Source of the DNA: an uncultured Oscillibacter sp.
GTDB taxonomy: Bacteria > Bacillota > Clostridia > Oscillospirales > Oscillospiraceae
NCBI GenBank assembly: GCA_947644365.1
Contig: CANRYZ010000009.1
Span: 1 to 41,382 of the forward strand
Direction of reading: 5' to 3'
Length of the DNA: 41,382 nucleotides
This document shows positions 38,521 to 41,382 of this stretch, in pieces (position 1 is the stretch's first letter; each line of letters starts with the position of its first letter). The notes beneath the pieces are model-generated. The model was not told the DNA's origin, did no database searches, and saw only the letters and a list, made by a program, of their open reading frames with translations. Position numbers and translations under genes: made by a program.

Positions 38521-39762
38521 ATGGAACGACGCAGAGTCGTCATCACCGGCATGGGCGCGGTTACGCCGCTGGGCCTCACCGCGCCGGAGAGCTGGCAGTC
38601 CGTGCGGGAGGGCGTGTGCGGCATCGGACCCATCACCCAGTTTGACCCCGCCGGCATGAAGGTCAGCCTGGCCGCGGAGGTCAGGGGCTTTGACCCGGAA
38701 AAATATATCCCGCGGCCGGAGGCCAAGCGCATGGGGCGCTTCACCCAGTTCGCCGTGGCGTCCGCGAAACAGGCCCTGGCGGACGCCGGTTTCTCCCCGG
38801 AGGACAGCGACCCGGACCGCTGCGGCGTCATCGTCTCCAGCGGTATCGGGGGTCTGGCCATCACCGAGGAGGAGCACGACCGGGGCCTGTCCCGGGGCTG
38901 GGACAGGGTGTCGCCCTTCTTCATCCCCTCCGGCATCTGCAACATGGCGGCGGGACAGATCGCCATCGCCGCCGGCTTCCGGGGGATGTGCGCCTGCCCT
39001 GTGGCCGCCTGCACCGGCGGCACCAACGCCGTGGGAGACGCCTTCCACTACATCCGGGACGGCTACGCCGACGTGTGCCTCTGCGGCGGCACGGAGTCCG
39101 CCGTCACGCCTCTGGCGGTGGGGGGCTTTACCTCCATGCGGGCGCTGACCCAGACGGAGGACCCCGCCCGGGCCTCCATCCCCTTCGACAGGGAGCGGAG
39201 CGGGTTTGTTTTGGGCGAGGGCGCAGCTATCCTGCTGCTGGAGGAGCTGGAGCACGCCCGGCGGCGGGGCGCGAAGATCTACGCCGAGATGGTGGGCTAC
39301 GGCGCCACCTGCGACGCCTACCACATGACCGCCCCCCGGCCCGACGGCAGCGGCGGCGCAAAGGCCATGGAGGCGGCCCTCACGGACGGCGGCATTCCGG
39401 CGGAGGCGGTGGGATACATCAACGCCCACGGCACCTCCACCCATTTGAACGACGCCATTGAGACCGCCGCCGTCAAGGCGGTGTTCGGGGAACACGCCCG
39501 CAGAGTGGCCGTGAGCTCCACCAAGTCCATGACCGGCCATATGCTGGGGGCGGCGGGGGCCGTGGAGGCCATGTTCACCGCCCTGGCCCTGCGGGACGGC
39601 TTCCTGCCCGCCACCATCAACTACCGCACGCCGGATGCGGAGTGCGATCTGGATGTGGTGCCCAACACGGGCCGCAGCGCCGCTGTGGAGTACGCCATGA
39701 GCAACTCCCTGGGCTTCGGCGGCCACAACGGCAGCATCCTTTTGAGAAGATGGGAGGCGTGA
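38521..39762 (+). CDS. fabF: 3-oxoacyl-ACP synthase II
   Basis: Start at the ATG at 38521 (MERRRVVITGMGAVTPLG), preceded by AGGGGGAG; upstream in-frame codons belong to fabG sequence. The 413-residue elongating condensing enzyme has the Cys-His-His set at Cys164 (VAACTGGTNAV), His303 (NAHGTSTHLND) and His340 (TKSMTGHMLGAAG). It is the only elongating ketosynthase in the cluster, so it probably does all elongation steps. Anaerobic unsaturated-fatty-acid synthesis would need a FabF and FabZ able to cooperate, as neither fabA nor fabB is present. Confidence 0.95.
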   Translation: MERRRVVITGMGAVTPLGLTAPESWQSVREGVCGIGPITQFDPAGMKVSLAAEVRGFDPEKYIPRPEAKRMGRFTQFAVASAKQALADAGFSPEDSDPDRCGVIVSSGIGGLAITEEEHDRGLSRGWDRVSPFFIPSGICNMAAGQIAIAAGFRGMCACPVAACTGGTNAVGDAFHYIRDGYADVCLCGGTESAVTPLAVGGFTSMRALTQTEDPARASIPFDRERSGFVLGEGAAILLLEELEHARRRGAKIYAEMVGYGATCDAYHMTAPRPDGSGGAKAMEAALTDGGIPAEAVGYINAHGTSTHLNDAIETAAVKAVFGEHARRVAVSSTKSMTGHMLGAAGAVEAMFTALALRDGFLPATINYRTPDAECDLDVVPNTGRSAAVEYAMSNSLGFGGHNGSILLRRWEA

Positions 39763-39765
39763 GAG

Positions 39766-40203
39766 ATGGGGATGACCTATGACTCCAACCAGATTGCTGA
39801 GATTCTGCCCCACCGCTACCCCTTCGCCCTGGTGGACCGCATCGTGGACGGCGAGCCGGGGAAGTGGGCAAGGGGCGTCAAGTGCGTCACGGTGAACGAG
39901 CCCTTCTTCCAGGGCCATTTTCCCCAGAAGCACGTGATGCCCGGCGTCCTCCTCATCGAGGCCATGGCCCAGGTGGGCGGCGTGGCCATCTTGGCCCTGC
40001 CGGAGAACCGGGGGAAGCTGGCGTTCCTGGGCCGGGTGCGGGACGCCCGCTTCAAGCGCCAGGTGACGCCCGGAGACGTGGTGGAGATGGAGTGCGTGCT
40101 GACAAAGCGCCGGGGCCCGATCGGCGTGGGGACCTGCAGAGCCACGGTCAACGGGCAGGAGGCCGCCGCGGCGGAGCTGACCTTTGCCATCGGCGCGGAA
40201 TGA
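39766..40203 (+). CDS. fabZ: 3-hydroxyacyl-ACP dehydratase
   Basis: A 145-residue hot-dog-fold dehydratase: ILPHRYPFALVDRI, then FFQGHFPQKHVMPGVLLIEAMAQVGG with catalytic His51 and Glu65, then GRVRDARFKRQVTPGD. It removes water from 3-hydroxyacyl-ACP. It starts 3 bp after the fabF stop, with GGGAGGCG as ribosome site, and is the last biosynthetic gene of the operon. Confidence 0.95.
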   Translation: MGMTYDSNQIAEILPHRYPFALVDRIVDGEPGKWARGVKCVTVNEPFFQGHFPQKHVMPGVLLIEAMAQVGGVAILALPENRGKLAFLGRVRDARFKRQVTPGDVVEMECVLTKRRGPIGVGTCRATVNGQEAAAAELTFAIGAE

Positions 40204-40206
40204 CCC

Positions 40207-40235
40207 TTGCCGTTTTCCCGAAAGTTTGCTATACT
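40207..40235 (+). promoter_or_regulatory. Promoter of the marR-type gene
   Basis: TTGCCG (40207-40212), a 17-bp spacer and TATACT (40230-40235), starting 4 bp after the fabZ stop. It allows the regulator to be made apart from the fab operon. Confidence 0.65.
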
Positions 40236-40276
40236 GTGAAAAAGGTGTAAAATCTGCGGGAAAGCGGGCGAGGGCA

Positions 40277-40735
40277 ATGCTGCAGCATGCGTTTTTTAAC
40301 GTCTATACCAAATTCAAGGTACACTTTTACCAGGAGATTTTCCAGCGCTTCCAGACCCGGGAGGCCAACCTGACCACGGTGGAGACCTTCTGTGTGGAGA
40401 CCATCCAGGCCCTGGGCAGCCCTACGGTGAATGAGTTCGCCACCTTTATGCGCATCTCTCCGCCCAACGCCACCTACAAGATCAACAGTCTGGTGAAAAA
40501 GGGCTATATCCGCAAGGTGCAGTCCGCCGAGGACCGCAGGGAGTACCACCTGGAAGTCACGCCCAAGTATTTCGACTACTACAACATCTCCACCAGCTAT
40601 CTGGTGGAGGTGATGAGCCGTGTGACGGAGCGGTTTTCTCCCGAGGAATGCGCGCGGCTGGAGGAGATGCTCAACGTCGTCAGCCGGGAGCTGATGCCGG
40701 AGGTTCAGATCCCCGATGTGAAGCTGCGCCTGTGA
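40277..40735 (+). CDS. MarR-family transcriptional regulator, candidate FabT-like fatty-acid regulator
   Basis: Start at the ATG at 40277 (MLQHAFFNVYTKFKVHFYQ), with GAGGG close upstream. The 152-residue winged-helix protein has the MarR pattern: TTVETFCVETIQALGSPTVNEFATFMRISPPNATYKINSLVKKGYIRKV (helix-turn-helix), then the wing SAEDRREYHLEVTPKYFDYY, then a C-terminal dimer helix. It lies 73 bp after fabZ and has its own promoter. In streptococci FabT, a MarR protein, represses fab genes when bound to acyl-ACP; here the gene is last rather than near the front of the cluster. The AT-rich palindromes at 31018-31046 are its most likely operator. Confidence 0.85.
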   Translation: MLQHAFFNVYTKFKVHFYQEIFQRFQTREANLTTVETFCVETIQALGSPTVNEFATFMRISPPNATYKINSLVKKGYIRKVQSAEDRREYHLEVTPKYFDYYNISTSYLVEVMSRVTERFSPEECARLEEMLNVVSRELMPEVQIPDVKLRL

Positions 40736-40772
40736 CCGGCCGATGCCCCCTGTCAATTTGAATCATCTTCTC

Positions 40773-40803
40773 GGACAGCCGCCGCGGCCTGCGGCGGCTG
40801 TCC
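40773..40803. terminator. Hairpin after the marR-type gene
   Basis: GGACAGCCGCCGC (40773-40785), loop GGCCT, GCGGCGGCTGTCC (40791-40803), a perfect 13-bp stem. No T-run follows on the plus strand; six A residues at 40813-40818 are part of the next region. Confidence 0.65.
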
Positions 40804-40843
40804 TCTGCTGTCAAAAAAGCGGCGGATTTGTTCCCGGAGCCTA

Positions 40844-40872
40844 TTGAGAAATCCGGAGCCCTGTGCTAAAAT
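40844..40872 (+). promoter_or_regulatory. Promoter of ychF
   Basis: TTGAGA (40844-40849), a 17-bp spacer and TAAAAT (40867-40872). AGGAGG at 40903-40908 is the ribosome site for the ATG at 40920. Confidence 0.7.
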
Positions 40873-40919
40873 GATTCGGTAATGCGGAAAAACCGCCAAT
40901 TCAGGAGGTATGCAGGACT

Positions 40920-41382
40920 ATGAAATTAGGCATCGTGGGACTGCCCAACGTGGGCAAGTCCACTCTGTTCAACGCCATCACCAACGCCGGCGCCGAGAGC
41001 GCCAACTACCCCTTCTGCACCATCGACCCCAACGTGGGCATGGTGGCCGTGCCCGACGAGCGGCTGGACCATCTGGCGGAGATGTATGAGCCGGACAAGA
41101 AGACCCCGGCGGTCATCGAGTTCGTGGACATCGCCGGACTTGTGAAGGGGGCCAGCCAGGGGGCGGGCCTGGGCAACAAGTTCCTGGCCAACATCCGGGA
41201 GACGGACGCCATCGTTCATGTGGTCCGCTGCTTTGACGACGAGAACATCATGCACGTGGTGGCCGACGCCGGCACCAACGTCCCCGTGGACCCCCTGGGG
41301 GACATCGAGACCATCGATCTGGAGCTCATCATGGCGGACCTGGAGATGGTGAACCGCCGGGTGGAGAAGGCCCAGAAGGCCG
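40920..41382 (+). CDS. ychF: Redox-regulated ATPase YchF, 5' part
   Basis: Runs off the window after 154 codons. [21 protein letters not shown] is the P-loop (G1) of the Obg/YchF translation-factor GTPase group, and [22 protein letters not shown] is the G3 region, typical of YchF. YchF prefers ATP and binds ribosomes. AGGAGG is 11 nt before the start; the ATG at 40910 is out of frame. It has its own promoter and is not part of the fatty-acid operon. Confidence 0.95.
   Translation, partial: MKLGIVGLPNVGKSTLFNAITNAGAESANYPFCTIDPNVGMVAVPDERLDHLAEMYEPDKKTPAVIEFVDIAGLVKGASQGAGLGNKFLANIRETDAIVHVVRCFDDENIMHVVADAGTNVPVDPLGDIETIDLELIMADLEMVNRRVEKAQKA

Overview
The window looks like a chromosomal segment of a high-GC, anaerobic, Gram-positive gut member of the Clostridia, most like the Oscillospirales (Flavonifractor, Lawsonibacter and Oscillibacter relatives). 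This is inferred from gene content: S-layer homology (SLH) surface proteins, a dockerin-bearing M60 peptidase, FabK as the only enoyl-ACP reductase, a VTC/DUF4956/CotH cassette, a LytTR/GHKL pair, GC-rich codons, and TTG/GTG starts behind strong Shine-Dalgarno sites. No rRNA, tRNA, CRISPR array, transposase or phage gene was recognised.

Layout: 1-1973 is the end of a corrinoid protein gene and a bifunctional homocysteine methyltransferase/methylenetetrahydrofolate reductase. A hairpin-rich gap (1974-2286) separates it from a minus-strand pair: a DUF4430 protein and an ECF-transporter S component. At 3328-7988 a promoter and long structured leader precede a large beta-helical SLH protein, whose SLH region is put out of frame by a C6 tract. 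Then come a DAACS-family symporter and a TyrA-type dehydrogenase with an N-terminal prephenate-dehydratase-like domain (8163-10821), a divergent LysR/MATE pair (10857-13357), and a minus-strand M56 (BlaR1-like)/BlaI pair (13403-16764).

Divergent from the BlaI pair, 17037-23234 holds a secreted M60-like metallopeptidase with a dockerin and, 3 bp later, an SLH protein whose N-terminal beta domain resembles a cohesin. A second hairpin-rich gap (23235-23596) is followed by a VTC/DUF4956/CotH operon, a convergent coiled-coil protein gene, a GHKL kinase/LytTR regulator pair and a sigma factor/membrane anti-sigma pair (to 30834).

From 31081 to 40203 there is a full type II fatty-acid operon, acpP-accBCDA-fabH-fabK-fabD-fabG-fabF-fabZ. 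Many of its genes overlap by ATGA. It starts at a near-consensus promoter followed by AT-rich palindromes. A MarR-family gene with its own promoter closes the cluster and is the obvious candidate regulator. ychF begins at 40920 and runs off the window.

The most interesting unit is the dockerin-protease/SLH-anchor pair beside a BlaI/M56 signalling pair. It may be a regulated, surface-docked glycoprotein-degrading system. Other notable points are the C6 frameshift in the adhesin, the two loci where near-identical terminator hairpins bracket palindrome clusters, and the symporter that lacks the acidic-substrate arginine.
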